Shown one piece after another: positions 51,456-60,257 of a stretch of 64,000 nucleotides of DNA. The DNA lies in assembly GCA_038961845.1 (NCBI GenBank), contig CP152408.1:4278001-4342000 (forward strand), given 5' to 3'. Numbering within the stretch: the first letter of the stretch is position 1; the number at the start of each line of letters is the position of its first letter. The DNA is from Xylophilus sp. GW821-FHT01B05 (GTDB taxonomy: Bacteria; Pseudomonadota; Gammaproteobacteria; Burkholderiales; Burkholderiaceae_C). Under the pieces are notes generated by a model, which saw only the letters and a program-made list of their open reading frames with translations, had not been told where the DNA came from and made no database searches. The position numbers and the translations under genes were made by a program.

Positions 51456-51995
51456 ATGAACGTGCTTCTCAAATTCGCCCTGGCCGTGGACTGGACCACC
51501 CGCAAGCTCGGCAAGATCGCCGCCTGGGCGGTGCTGGCCGCGGCGCTCATCTCTGCCGGCAACGCCTTTGTGCGCTATGGCCTGGACATCAGCTCCAACG
51601 GCTGGCTCGAGATCCAGTGGTACCTGTTTGCCGCCACCGTGATGCTGGGCGCGCCGGTGGTGCTGCAGCTCAACGAGCATGTGCGGGTAGACATCCTCTA
51701 CGGCCGGCTCAAGGGCAATGGCAAGGTCTATGTCGACCTGTTTGGCCTGCTGCTGTTCCTGCTGCCGGTGATGGCGCTGCTGGCCTGGCTCAGCTGGCCG
51801 CTGTTCGTGCGCATGCTGGAGACCGGCGAAAGGTCCAGCAACGCCGGTGGCCTGATCCGCTGGCCGGCCATGCTGCTGCTGCCGCTGGGCTTTGGCCTGA
51901 TGGTGCTGCAGGGCGTGGCCGAGATCATCAAGCGCGTGGCCTATCTCACGGGCCGCTACGAGATGGACACCCATTACGAGAAGCCCGTGCAGTAG
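51456..51995 (+). CDS. TRAP transporter small permease (DctQ)
   Basis: A 179-residue, four-helix DctQ subunit of a tripartite ATP-independent periplasmic transporter. Recognised by NGWLEIQWYLFAATVMLGAP and LNEHVRVDILYGRLKGNGK, the family core, and the C-terminal helix LLLPLGFGLMVLQGVAEIIK. It supports the large DctM subunit. Begins after GAAAGG upstream. The substrate-binding protein of the set is not in this operon but on the other strand at 54189. Confidence 0.93.
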   Translation: MNVLLKFALAVDWTTRKLGKIAAWAVLAAALISAGNAFVRYGLDISSNGWLEIQWYLFAATVMLGAPVVLQLNEHVRVDILYGRLKGNGKVYVDLFGLLLFLLPVMALLAWLSWPLFVRMLETGERSSNAGGLIRWPAMLLLPLGFGLMVLQGVAEIIKRVAYLTGRYEMDTHYEKPVQ

Positions 51996-52047
51996 CCCTC
52001 CCCCTCCGCTGCTCAACGCTTTTCACGACTTCTCTCAGGACTCCACC

Positions 52048-53532
52048 ATGCAGATGGAAAACTTCGCCCCGATCATGTTCGCGGGCCTGGTGCTGATCAT
52101 GCTGATCGGCTTCCCCGTGGCCTTCTCGCTGGCCGCGCTGGGGCTGGCCTCGGGCTTCTTCGCGATCGAGATGGGCTGGTTCCCGGCGGGCTTCATGGCC
52201 AACCTGCCGCTCAACATGTTCGGCATCCTGTCCAACGAGTTGCTGCTGGCCATCCCCTTCTTCACCTTCATGGGCGCCATCCTGGAGAAGTGCGGCCTGG
52301 CCGAGGACATGCTGGATTCGATGGGCCAGCTGTTCGGCCCGGCCAAGGGCGGCCTGGGCTACTCGGTGATCATCGTCGGCTTCATCCTGGGCGCCATCAC
52401 TGGCACGGTGGCGGGCCAGGTGATTGCCATGGCGCTGATCTCGCTGCCGGTGATGATCCGCTACGGCTACAACATGCGCTATGCCACCGGCGTGCTGGCG
52501 GCGTCCGGCACCATCACGCAACTGGTGCCGCCATCGCTGGTGCTGATCGTCATGGCCGACCAGCTCGGCCGCTCGGTCGGTGACATGTACAAGGGCGCCT
52601 GGGGCCCATCCATCCTGCAGGTGCTGATTTTTGCGGGCTACACCTTCGCGCTGGGCATCTTCAAGCCGCACCACGTTCCCGGCGTGCCCAAAGAGGCGCG
52701 CACGCTGCACGGCTGGGCGCTGTGGGGCAAGTGCCTGCGCGGCATCCTGCCGGCGGCCGTGCTGATCTTTGCCGTGCTGGGCTCCATGGGCGGCCTGCCC
52801 GGCATCGACACCGCCATCGCCACCCCGACAGAAGCCGGCGCCATGGGCGTGGTCGGTGCGCTGATCCTGGCGGCCATGCACAAGCGGCTGACGCGCCCGC
52901 TGATCTGGGACGCCATGGTCGGCACCATGCGCCTGACGGCCATGGTGGTCTTCATCCTGATCGGCGCACGCGTGTTCTCGATGGTGTTCCAGGGCGTGGA
53001 CGGCGCCAAGTGGGTGGAGCACATGCTGTCGGGCCTGCCCGGCGGGCAGGTGGGCTTCCTGATCGCGGTCAACATCTTCATCTTCTTCCTGGCCTTCTTC
53101 CTCGACTTCTTCGAGATCGCCTTCATCATCCTGCCCATGCTGGGCCCGGTGGCCGACAAGCTGGGCATCGACCTGGTCTGGTTCGGCGTGCTGCTGTGCG
53201 TGAACATGCAGACCAGCTTCATGCACCCGCCCTTCGGCTTTGCGCTGTTCTACCTGCGCGGCATCGCCGACACGCTGTTCAAGGAAAAGCGCATCCCCGT
53301 CAAGATCAAGTCCAGCGACATCTACCTGGGCGCCATTCCCTGGGTGGCAATGCAACTGCTGCTGGTGGCCATCGTCATCTTCGTGCCGCAGACCGTCACC
53401 ATCTTCCTGGACAAGGAAGAGGTGATCGACGTCGACAAGGTCAAGATCGAGATGCCCGCAGACGACGCGCAGCCAGAGCACGCCGAGTCGGCCGAGGACG
53501 AGCAAAAGCGCGTCGAGCAGATGTTCAAGTAA
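52048..53532 (+). CDS. TRAP transporter large permease (DctM)
   Basis: A 494-residue sodium-driven DctM subunit with 12-13 helices. Family patterns: FPVAFSLAALGLASGFFAIE near residue 25, PFFTFMGAILEKCGLAEDML near 70, AITGTVAGQVIAMALISLPV near 115, and FFLDFFEIAFIILPMLGPVA near 350. The C-terminal tail is extended and acidic. Separated by 52 bp from dctQ. Together they import a carboxylate such as a 2-oxo acid or C4 compound, the exact substrate being unknown. Confidence 0.94.
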   Translation: MQMENFAPIMFAGLVLIMLIGFPVAFSLAALGLASGFFAIEMGWFPAGFMANLPLNMFGILSNELLLAIPFFTFMGAILEKCGLAEDMLDSMGQLFGPAKGGLGYSVIIVGFILGAITGTVAGQVIAMALISLPVMIRYGYNMRYATGVLAASGTITQLVPPSLVLIVMADQLGRSVGDMYKGAWGPSILQVLIFAGYTFALGIFKPHHVPGVPKEARTLHGWALWGKCLRGILPAAVLIFAVLGSMGGLPGIDTAIATPTEAGAMGVVGALILAAMHKRLTRPLIWDAMVGTMRLTAMVVFILIGARVFSMVFQGVDGAKWVEHMLSGLPGGQVGFLIAVNIFIFFLAFFLDFFEIAFIILPMLGPVADKLGIDLVWFGVLLCVNMQTSFMHPPFGFALFYLRGIADTLFKEKRIPVKIKSSDIYLGAIPWVAMQLLLVAIVIFVPQTVTIFLDKEEVIDVDKVKIEMPADDAQPEHAESAEDEQKRVEQMFK

Positions 53533-53543
53533 GGATGCAGGCC

Positions 53544-54035
53544 ATGACCGATCCCACTGCCCTCATGGACGCCATGGGCCCGCCGCCCTTTCGCTTCACG
53601 CCCTCGCGCGCGGGGCTGGAGTCGCCCGCCTTCTCGCCCATCTTCCGCACCCTGGCCACGCTCATCGTCGGCGGCTGCGCCGCCTGGGTGCTGCGCCTGT
53701 GGACACGCGGCACCATGGAAACCGGCAGCGGTTTGATATGGGTCGTCGCCGGCATGGCGATGATGTTCTGGACCTGGTGGCACATCCAGACCAGCCGCAC
53801 CCAGCTCAACGCCGACGGCCTGCGCCAGCGCTGGATCTGGGACAAGGCCCTGCCGCTGCGCGAACTGGCCTTCTGCAAGCTGATCCGCGTGCCCGGCCTG
53901 GACTGGCTGGTGGCGCCGCGCCTTTATGCGCGCACGCTCACCGGCAAGTTCCAGGTGTTCTATGCGGCCTCGCCGGAGATGCTGGCTGAGTTTGCGCGAC
54001 TGAAACGCGAGCTGGAGACCTTCCGGCGAGGCTGA
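53544..54035 (+). CDS. Hypothetical membrane protein between TRAP genes, 163 aa
   Basis: Unrecognised. Two membrane helices (LATLIVGGCAAWVLRLW and GLIWVVAGMAMMFWTWWHIQ) are followed by a ~90-residue domain, QTSRTQLNADGLRQRWIWDK then LPLRELAFCKLIRVPGLDWL, resembling bacterial PH-like/membrane-associated folds that follow two TM segments. It begins 11 bp after dctM (AAGGA upstream), so is co-transcribed with the transporter. A strong terminator follows (54055-54082). Function unknown. Confidence 0.7.
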   Translation: MTDPTALMDAMGPPPFRFTPSRAGLESPAFSPIFRTLATLIVGGCAAWVLRLWTRGTMETGSGLIWVVAGMAMMFWTWWHIQTSRTQLNADGLRQRWIWDKALPLRELAFCKLIRVPGLDWLVAPRLYARTLTGKFQVFYAASPEMLAEFARLKRELETFRRG

Positions 54036-54054
54036 TACGCAGACGACGCCCAAA

Positions 54055-54082
54055 CAAAAACCGCGCCGAGGCGCGGTTTTTT
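54055..54082 (+). terminator. Intrinsic terminator of the TRAP operon
   Basis: A-run, CCGCGC (54061-54066), loop CGAG, GCGCGG (54071-54076), six T: a textbook rho-independent terminator, also usable in the other direction. Confidence 0.85.
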
Positions 54083-54120
54083 CATGGGGGTGGTGAAGGT
54101 CTCATCTGATTCCCTAGAAA

Positions 54121-54177
54121 CCGTTCACCTTGAGCTTATCGAAGGGTTCCCCGGCTTCGACAAGCTCAGCCCGAACA
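54121..54177. repeat. Dispersed palindromic repeat (TTCGACAAGCTCAG type)
   Basis: GTTCACCTTGAGCTTATCGA and its imperfect inverse CTTCGACAAGCTCAGCCCGA form a ~25-bp-armed palindrome. This sequence class is widespread in Beta- and Gammaproteobacteria as intergenic palindromes. It sits 12 bp before the end of the convergent dctP gene. Confidence 0.65.
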
Positions 54178-54188
54178 GGCTCTTGGAA

Positions 54189-55271
54189 TCAGAGCTGCAC
54201 GCCTTGCATGTAGCTATCAAAACGGGCTTCCGCAAAACGCGCCCAGATCAACTGGTCCTTCTGGAACGCACGGTAATCGTCATAGATCTTCTTCCAGTCG
54301 GCGTTCTTCGCGTCCAGCTCCTTGTAGACCTCCATCGCGGCCTTGAAGGAGGCGTCGAGCACTGGCTTGGGGAAGGCAACGACCTTGGTCTTGGCGCCTA
54401 CCAGTTGCTTCAGCGCGGTCGGGTTGCGCGCGTCGTACTTGGCCTGCATGTCGACGTGGGCGAAGGCGCTGGCGGTTTCCACTGCGGCCTTGTATTCGGG
54501 CGACAGCGCGTCGTAGGCCTTCTGGTTGACCAGCAGGTCGAGTTGCAGCGCGCCTTCCCACCAGCCGGGGTAGTAGTAGTACGGCGCGACCTTGTTGAAG
54601 CCAAGCTTCTGGTCGTCATAGGGGCCGATCCATTCGGCCGCGTCGATGGTGCCCTTCTCCAGCGCCTGGTAGATCTCGCCGCCGGGGATGTTCTGCGGCA
54701 CGCCGCCCATGCGCTCGATCACACGGCCGGCAAAGCCGCCGATGCGGAACTTCAGGCCCTTGATGTCTTCCGGCGCCTTGATCTCCTTGCGGAACCAGCC
54801 ACCCATCTGCGCGCCCGTGTTGCCGCAGGGGAAGTTGACGACGCTGTACTTGGCGTAGAACTCGCGCGTGAGCTTCAGGCCATTGCCCTCGAACATCCAG
54901 GCCGACAGTTGGCGCGAGTTCATGCCGAAGGGGATGGCCGCGCCAATGGCGAAGGCCTCGTTCTTGCCGAAGAAGTAGTAGCCCGCGGTGTGGCAGGCCT
55001 CGATCGAGCCCTGCTGCACGCCGTCGACCACGCCCAGTGCGGGCATCAATTCGCCCGCTGCATGCACGCTGATCTGGAACTTGCCGCCGGTCAGCTCGCC
55101 AACCTTCTTGGCGAAGACCTCGGCGCCACCGTAGATGGTGTCGAGCGGCTTGGGGAAGCTCGATGCCAGGCGCCAGCGCACCGATGCTGCTTGCGCGTGG
55201 GCTGCGGGCGCAGCGCCGGCGGCCAGAACGCCGGCGATGCCTGCGTGCTTGATGATGGAACGACGATCCAT
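54189..55271 (-). CDS. TRAP transporter substrate-binding protein (DctP, TakP-like)
   Basis: A 360-residue periplasmic binding protein. The N-terminus MDRRSIIKHAGIAGVLAAGA with a twin-arginine motif and an AHA|Q site points to Tat export. The body carries YGGAEVFAKKVGELTGGKFQ, GVQQGSIEACHTAGYYFFGK and GGWFRKEIKAPEDIKGLKFR, typical of the TakP/2-oxoacid group. Start at 55271 is set by the signal peptide; the upstream frame (to 55421) has none. It is convergent with the dctQ-dctM operon, so it is transcribed separately from its permeases. Confidence 0.93.
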   Translation of the reverse strand: MDRRSIIKHAGIAGVLAAGAAPAAHAQAASVRWRLASSFPKPLDTIYGGAEVFAKKVGELTGGKFQISVHAAGELMPALGVVDGVQQGSIEACHTAGYYFFGKNEAFAIGAAIPFGMNSRQLSAWMFEGNGLKLTREFYAKYSVVNFPCGNTGAQMGGWFRKEIKAPEDIKGLKFRIGGFAGRVIERMGGVPQNIPGGEIYQALEKGTIDAAEWIGPYDDQKLGFNKVAPYYYYPGWWEGALQLDLLVNQKAYDALSPEYKAAVETASAFAHVDMQAKYDARNPTALKQLVGAKTKVVAFPKPVLDASFKAAMEVYKELDAKNADWKKIYDDYRAFQKDQLIWARFAEARFDSYMQGVQL

Positions 55272-55431
55272 TGCTGAGACTCCGTTTTTGCTGAAGGGAA
55301 GAGACCCGGGCCGCCGCCAGCGACGCTCCTGTGCCACGGTCGCGGCCATTCTAGGAATGGGCTTTCCGTGCACCCTTGGGGGTTTTCCCGCGCGCTGGGC
55401 GCGGTGTTCAGCAATCTGCAAGCTTCAGCGC

Positions 55432-57342
55432 TCAGCGCGCCTGGTCGGCTCCAAAGCGCTGGGTGATCGATGCCGCTATGCCCACCGCATCCAGCCCCTG
55501 CAGGGCCAGCAGCTTGGCCGGGTCGCCGTGCTCGATGAACTGGTCGGGCAGGCCCAATTGCAGCAGCGGCAAGACCACGCCGGCGGCGTGCAGGGCCTCG
55601 GCCACGGCGCTGCCGGCGCCGCCCATGAGGCAGCCCTCTTCCACCGTCACCAGCGCCTTGTGCGTGCCGGCCACGCGCAGCAGCGTGGCGGTGTCCAGCG
55701 GCTTGGCCCAGCGCATGTTGACCACGGTGGCGTCGAGCTTCTCGGCCGCCTCCAGCGCCGGGTACAGCAGCGAGCCAAAGGCCAGGATGGCGATGCCGCT
55801 GGCGCCTTCGCGCCGCACTTCGGCCGCGCCAAAAGGCAGGGCATCGAGGCCCGGCAGCGGCGCCACGCCGGCACCCGCGCCACGCGGGTAGCGCACGGCC
55901 ACCGGATGGTTCTGCTGGTAGGCGGTGGTGAGCAGTTGGCGGCACTCGCGCTCGTCGGCCGGGCAGGCGATGCTGATCTGCGGGATGCAGCGCAAAAAGG
56001 CGATGTCATAGGCGCCGGCATGCGTGGCGCCATCGGCGCCGACCAGGCCGGCGCGGTCCAGCGCAAACACCACGGGCAGGTTCTGCAGTGCCACGTCGTG
56101 GATCAACTGGTCGTAGCCGCGCTGCAGGAAGGTGGAGTAGATCGCCACCACCGGCTTCAGGCCTTCGCAGGCCAGGCCGGCGGCGAAGGTGACCGCGTGC
56201 TGTTCGGCAATGCCGACGTCGTAGTAGCGGCCGGGGAAGCGCTTTTCGAACTCCACCAGGCCCGAGCCCTCGCGCATGGCCGGCGTGATGCCGACCAGGC
56301 GCGTGTCCTGCTCGGCCGTGTCACACAGCCACTGGCCGAACACCTGGGTGAAGGTGGGCTTGGGCGCGGTGGCAGGCTTGACCAGGCCCACCGACGGGTC
56401 GAACTTGCCCGGCCCGTGGTAGGCCACCGGGTCGGCCTCGGCCAGCTTGTAGCCCTGGCCCTTCTTGGTGACCACGTGCAGGAACTGCGGGCCGTCGAGC
56501 TTCTTCAGGTTCTCCAGCGTGGGGATGAGCGAGTCCAGGTCATGGCCGTCGATCGGGCCCACGTAGTTGAAGCCGAACTGCTCGAACAACGTGGCCGGCA
56601 CCACCATGCCCTTGGCATGCTGCTCGAAGCGGCGCGCCAGCTCAAACAGCGGCGGCACGGCCTTGAGCACGTTCTTGCCCATGTTCTTGGTGGCCGCGTA
56701 GAAGCGCCCGCTCATCAACTGCGCCAGGTAGCGGTTGAGCGCGCCCACCGGCGGGCTGATCGACATGTCGTTGTCGTTGAGCACCACCAGCAGCCGGCCG
56801 TCGAGCACGCCGGCGTTGTTGAGGGCCTCAAACGCCATGCCCGCGCTCATGGCGCCGTCGCCGATGATGGCCACCGCATGGCGGTCTTCGCCCTTTTGCT
56901 TGGCCGCCATGGCCATGCCCAGCGCGGCCGAGATGCTGGTGGACGAATGCGCGGTGCCGAAGGTGTCGTACTCGCTCTCGGCACGCTGCGGGAAGCCCGA
57001 GATGCCGCCCATCTGGCGCAGCGAGCCCATGCGCTCGCGCCGACCGGTCAGGATCTTGTGCGGATAGGTCTGGTGGCCCACGTCCCACACCAGGCGATCG
57101 TTCGGGGTGTTGAAGACGTAGTGCAGCGCGATGGTGAGCTCCACCGTGCCCAGGTTGGAGCTGAGGTGGCCACCTGTGCGCGCCACGCTCTCGATCACAT
57201 AGGCCCGCAGCTCGTCGGCCAGGGGCTTGAGTTGCTCGCGCGACAGCCGGCGCAGGTCCGCCGGGCTGTCGATGGTCGGCAGCAAGGGCGCGCGTGCCGC
57301 GCCGTCGGGCAGCAGGTGGGCGGGAGAGTCAGCGTGGGACAT
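55432..57342 (-). CDS. dxs: 1-deoxy-D-xylulose-5-phosphate synthase
   Basis: A 636-residue ThDP enzyme that joins pyruvate and glyceraldehyde-3-phosphate in the first step of the non-mevalonate isoprenoid pathway. ThDP binding is seen in [20 protein letters not shown] (GDG at 161-163, NN after), the DXS N-terminal [20 protein letters not shown], and catalytic Glu near residue 380 in [20 protein letters not shown]. Full length for the family. Next in a leftward run xseB-ispA-(R1/R3)-dxs; the repeat-filled 270-bp gap upstream separates it from ispA. The Shine-Dalgarno (AGGAAA) lies in that gap next to repeat R1. Confidence 0.97.
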   Translation of the reverse strand: MSHADSPAHLLPDGAARAPLLPTIDSPADLRRLSREQLKPLADELRAYVIESVARTGGHLSSNLGTVELTIALHYVFNTPNDRLVWDVGHQTYPHKILTGRRERMGSLRQMGGISGFPQRAESEYDTFGTAHSSTSISAALGMAMAAKQKGEDRHAVAIIGDGAMSAGMAFEALNNAGVLDGRLLVVLNDNDMSISPPVGALNRYLAQLMSGRFYAATKNMGKNVLKAVPPLFELARRFEQHAKGMVVPATLFEQFGFNYVGPIDGHDLDSLIPTLENLKKLDGPQFLHVVTKKGQGYKLAEADPVAYHGPGKFDPSVGLVKPATAPKPTFTQVFGQWLCDTAEQDTRLVGITPAMREGSGLVEFEKRFPGRYYDVGIAEQHAVTFAAGLACEGLKPVVAIYSTFLQRGYDQLIHDVALQNLPVVFALDRAGLVGADGATHAGAYDIAFLRCIPQISIACPADERECRQLLTTAYQQNHPVAVRYPRGAGAGVAPLPGLDALPFGAAEVRREGASGIAILAFGSLLYPALEAAEKLDATVVNMRWAKPLDTATLLRVAGTHKALVTVEEGCLMGGAGSAVAEALHAAGVVLPLLQLGLPDQFIEHGDPAKLLALQGLDAVGIAASITQRFGADQAR

Positions 57343-57352
57343 GCAATTTCCT

Positions 57353-57412
57353 GCTATATTTTTAATAGCTATTAGCCCTTGCAGGGCCTGGGCTTTCTGG
57401 CATTTTCATGCA
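57353..57412 (+). repeat. Dispersed repeat R1, copy G
   Basis: AATAGCTATTAGCCC, then AGGGCCTGGGCTTTCTGGCA and TTTTC: R1 with a modified centre, just upstream of the dxs start codon on its coding strand, in a gap that has no gene. Confidence 0.65.
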
Positions 57413-57524
57413 TATTTTCGTCGAATCACTGGATGCGGGCGAAGACGCGCGGCGCACTGCCCAGGAGCCGCCCATCACGGCACGCTCCGCCGGCAGCGTA
57501 CGCACCACAGAGGTACCAAAGGCC

Positions 57525-57610
57525 GCGGCGCAGGCCATGGCCGGGCCGCTGGATGTGTCCTCTGCAAGGGGGTTGGCGCAGACGCGCAGCGCGTAGCCTG
57601 GGGGTGTTTC
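57525..57610 (-). repeat. Dispersed repeat R3, copy 1
   Basis: Read on the minus strand, CACCCCCAGGCTACGCG, CTGCGCGTC, TGCGCCAACCCCCTT and CCAGCGGCCCGG follow in order. The same order is found on the plus strand at 62902-62995. It lies between ispA and dxs with no gene; an open reading frame across it is judged spurious. Confidence 0.6.
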
Positions 57611-57612
57611 AT

Positions 57613-58575
57613 CTAACACGAGCGGTCGATCACCATGTGGGCCAAAGCGTCGAGCGCGGCGGTGCTGTGCAGGCCGCTGGCGGCCAGCGCATCCAGCGCC
57701 TCGTCGCGCAGCTCGCGCGCATAGGCACGCGAGCGCTCCAGGCCCAGCAGCGATACATAGGTGGGTTTGTCCTGGGCCGCGTCCTTGCCGGCGGTCTTGC
57801 CCAGCGTGGCCGAGTCGGCGGTGACGTCGAGGATGTCGTCCACCACCTGGAAGGCCAGGCCCAGCGCGGCGCCGTAGCGCTGCAAGGCAGACAACGCGGC
57901 GGCAGGCGCGGCGCCGCAGCTCGCGCCCATCATGACGCTGGCCTCCAGCAAGGCGCCGGTCTTGAGGCGGTGCATGCGGCGCAATTGGTCTTCGGTCAGC
58001 GCCAGGCCCACGCTGGCCAGGTCGATGGCCTGGCCGCCGGCCATGCCGGCATGGCCGGCGGCGCTGGCCAGGCGCCGGCACAGCGTGGCCTGCACCGAGG
58101 CCGGCACGGCCGCGCCCTCGGGCACCAGCAGCTCGAAGGCCAGGGCCTGCAGTGCATCGCCGGCCAGCAGCGCGTCGGCCTCGCCAAAGCGCACGTGCAC
58201 CGTGGGCTTGCCGCGGCGCAGCACGTCGTTGTCCATGCAGGGCATGTCGTCATGCACCAGGGAATAGGCGTGGATCAGTTCCACCGCGCAGGCCGCGCGC
58301 AGGGCCGCGTCGTCCAGGCCGGCACGCAGGGATTCGCCGTCCGGGCCGGGAATGTCGGGGTCGAAGGGCGCGACCGCCTGGCGGCCGGCCAGCACCAGCA
58401 GCGGGCGCAGGCGCTTGCCGCCGTCAAGCACGGAATAGCGCATGGCTTCGCCAAGCGAGGCTGGCGCGTCGCGCGCCACCCAGCGGTCCAGGGCGGCCTC
58501 GACGCGGGCCAGGCCGCTGGCGCTCCAGGCCTGGAAGTCCACGTCAACGCCGGCCTCTATCACTGGCGCGCTCAT
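57613..58575 (-). CDS. ispA: Farnesyl/geranyl diphosphate synthase (polyprenyl synthetase)
   Basis: A 320-residue prenyltransferase building farnesyl diphosphate from isopentenyl units. Both Asp-rich motifs are present: the first as [10 protein letters not shown] (Asp109, Asp110, Asp115) and the second as [10 protein letters not shown] (Asp246, Asp247, Asp250), with [11 protein letters not shown] near residue 52 holding the basic residues. The ATG at 58575 overlaps the xseB stop by 4 bp (ATGA), the conserved xseB-ispA coupling. Product chain length (C10/C15) is by family. Confidence 0.95.
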   Translation of the reverse strand: MSAPVIEAGVDVDFQAWSASGLARVEAALDRWVARDAPASLGEAMRYSVLDGGKRLRPLLVLAGRQAVAPFDPDIPGPDGESLRAGLDDAALRAACAVELIHAYSLVHDDMPCMDNDVLRRGKPTVHVRFGEADALLAGDALQALAFELLVPEGAAVPASVQATLCRRLASAAGHAGMAGGQAIDLASVGLALTEDQLRRMHRLKTGALLEASVMMGASCGAAPAAALSALQRYGAALGLAFQVVDDILDVTADSATLGKTAGKDAAQDKPTYVSLLGLERSRAYARELRDEALDALAASGLHSTAALDALAHMVIDRSC

Positions 58576-58814
58576 GGCGATGTCCACGGCTTGAGCACGC
58601 CGTCGTCCAGCACCTTGATCTGGGCTTCCACCGCCTGCAGCCGGTCGCGGCAGAACTGCAGCAGGGCGGCGCCGCGCTGGTAGCCGGCCAGCAACTGGTC
58701 CAGGGGCAGCTGGCCCGCGTCCAGGCGGGCCACCAGTTGCTCAAGCTCTTCGAGCGCGGCTTCGTAGGTGGCCGGCAGAGTCGTATCGGGAGAGGATGCG
58801 GGCGCCTTTGGCAT
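58572..58814 (-). CDS. xseB: Exodeoxyribonuclease VII small subunit
   Basis: An 80-residue XseB, partner of XseA in the single-strand exonuclease VII. The family core is [20 protein letters not shown] with [20 protein letters not shown]. Start at 58814 gives a short, Ala/Pro-rich lead; the open frame further upstream to 58997 has no support. It is coupled to ispA. xseA is not in the window. Confidence 0.93.
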   Translation of the reverse strand: MPKAPASSPDTTLPATYEAALEELEQLVARLDAGQLPLDQLLAGYQRGAALLQFCRDRLQAVEAQIKVLDDGVLKPWTSP

Positions 58815-58945
58815 GGAGGGGGCGGGATGCGTTCCGTCGTGGGAAACCTTCCATTCTAGGGCGTGCCCATAATCGCACCCCCGTCGGCCAGGGCTTGGAA
58901 GGACGCCGAAGGGGGTGCCGGGTACAATCCAAGGTTCCTCCAATG

Positions 58946-58974
58946 GCCGGCGCCCAGCCGGCTTCGCTTTTTTT
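58946..58974 (+). terminator. Terminator-like hairpin in the leader of the Rieske gene
   Basis: GCCGGC-gccca-GCCGGC (58946-58962) followed by TTCGC and seven T. It lies downstream of TACAAT (58923-58928, a -10-like box) and ~67 bp before the Rieske gene start, pointing the same way, so it may end most transcripts of that gene or act as an attenuator; it could equally be a terminator for anti-sense read-through. No riboswitch family recognised. Confidence 0.5.
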
Positions 58975-59040
58975 ACCTCCTGGCGCCCTCGGCGCATCCC
59001 CCTGTTTCTCCCTGTGGGGAGTCTTTAGGTCAGGTCACCC

Positions 59041-60189
59041 ATGTCTGATTTAAGTCTTCGACTGCAGCAGGCCGCAAGCCAACTACCAGTTTCCAGCTAC
59101 TTCGACGAGGCGCTGTTCCGGCGCGAACGAGAGACGCTCTTCCAGCAAGGGCCCCGCTATGTGGGGCACCAGCTTTCCGTGCCTGAAAAAGGCGACTACT
59201 ACGCGCTGCCACAAGAGGGCGAGGGCCGCGCTTTGGTGCGCACGGCCGATGGCGGCGTGGAGCTGGTCTCCAACGTCTGCCGGCACCGCCAGGCGGTGAT
59301 GCTCAAGGGCAGCGGCTCGCTCAATGGCACGGCGCCCGGCCACGCCGGCGGCAACATCGTCTGCCCGCTGCACCGCTGGACCTATGACGCCCACGGCCAG
59401 TTGCTGGGCGCGCCGCACTTCGCCGAAGACCCCTGCCTGAACCTGCGCAACTACCCGCTGCAGGAGTGGAACGGCTTGCTGTTCGAGGCCCCGCCCGGCC
59501 AGCACCGCGACGTGGCGGCCGATCTGGCCCAGCTGGGCCCGCGCGCGGACCTGGACTTCAGCGGCTTTGTGCGCGACCGGGTCGAGCTGCACGAGTGCAA
59601 CTACAACTGGAAGACCTTCATCGAGGTCTATCTGGAGGACTACCACGTCGGCCCGTTCCACCCGGGGCTGGGCCAGTTCGTGGCCTGCGAAGACCTGCGC
59701 TGGGAGTTTGGCCAGGAATACTCGGTGCAGACCGTGGGCGTGGCCAACCGCCTGGGCAAGGCCGGCAGCCCGGTCTACCAGCGCTGGCAAGAGCAGTTGC
59801 TGGCCTACCGCAACGGCGAGCCGCCACAGTACGGCGCGATCTGGCTGACCTACTACCCGCACATCATGGTCGAGTGGTATCCGCACGTGCTGACCGTCTC
59901 CACGCTGCACCCGATCAGCCCGACCAAGACGCTGAACATGGTGGAGTTCTTCTACCCAGAAGAAATCGCTGCCTTCGAGCGCGACTTTGTCGACGCCCAG
60001 CAGGCCGCCTATATGGAGACCTGCATAGAGGACGACGAGATCGCCGAGCGCATGGACGCCGGCCGCCACGCGCTGCTGCAGCGCGGCGACGACGAGCGCG
60101 GCCCCTACCAAAGCCCCATGGAAGACGGCATGCAGCACTTCCACGAGTGGTACCGCAGCGCCATGGGCCGCGACAAACTATCTTTTTGA
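59041..60189 (+). CDS. Rieske-type aromatic-ring-hydroxylating dioxygenase alpha subunit family
   Basis: A 382-residue Rieske non-heme iron oxygenase. The [2Fe-2S] ligands are Cys80 and His82 (SNVCRHRQAVMLKG) and Cys108 and His111 (VCPLHRWTYDAHG). The catalytic domain carries NYNWKTFIEVYLEDYHVGPF with His202 and His207 as iron ligands and an Asp nearby. The chain is shorter than typical naphthalene-type alpha subunits and has no beta subunit beside it; it resembles the stand-alone SRPBCC Rieske enzymes that hydroxylate or demethylate diverse compounds. Substrate unknown. The last codons and the TGA lie within repeat R1 copy H. Confidence 0.9.
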   Translation: MSDLSLRLQQAASQLPVSSYFDEALFRRERETLFQQGPRYVGHQLSVPEKGDYYALPQEGEGRALVRTADGGVELVSNVCRHRQAVMLKGSGSLNGTAPGHAGGNIVCPLHRWTYDAHGQLLGAPHFAEDPCLNLRNYPLQEWNGLLFEAPPGQHRDVAADLAQLGPRADLDFSGFVRDRVELHECNYNWKTFIEVYLEDYHVGPFHPGLGQFVACEDLRWEFGQEYSVQTVGVANRLGKAGSPVYQRWQEQLLAYRNGEPPQYGAIWLTYYPHIMVEWYPHVLTVSTLHPISPTKTLNMVEFFYPEEIAAFERDFVDAQQAAYMETCIEDDEIAERMDAGRHALLQRGDDERGPYQSPMEDGMQHFHEWYRSAMGRDKLSF

Positions 60190-60241
60190 TAGCTAATATC
60201 CCAGTCCACACCTGGGTTTCAGCCACTTTTCATTCAAAAAA
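60176..60241 (+). repeat. Dispersed repeat R1, copy H
   Basis: GATAGCTAATATCCCAG, then CACACCTGGGTTTCAGCCAC and TTTTCATTCAAAA: an R1 copy spanning the end of the Rieske gene and the gap to the DMT gene. It gives the Rieske gene its TGA stop and its last codons (LSF). Confidence 0.7.
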
Positions 60242-60257
60242 CGTGAATTTCCGCAAC

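Noticed and set aside
57408..57596. A 62-codon frame and a longer opposite frame between ispA and dxs
   Set aside because: They coincide with repeat R3, have no ribosome site and no family; the R3 copy after flhD does not keep the frame.
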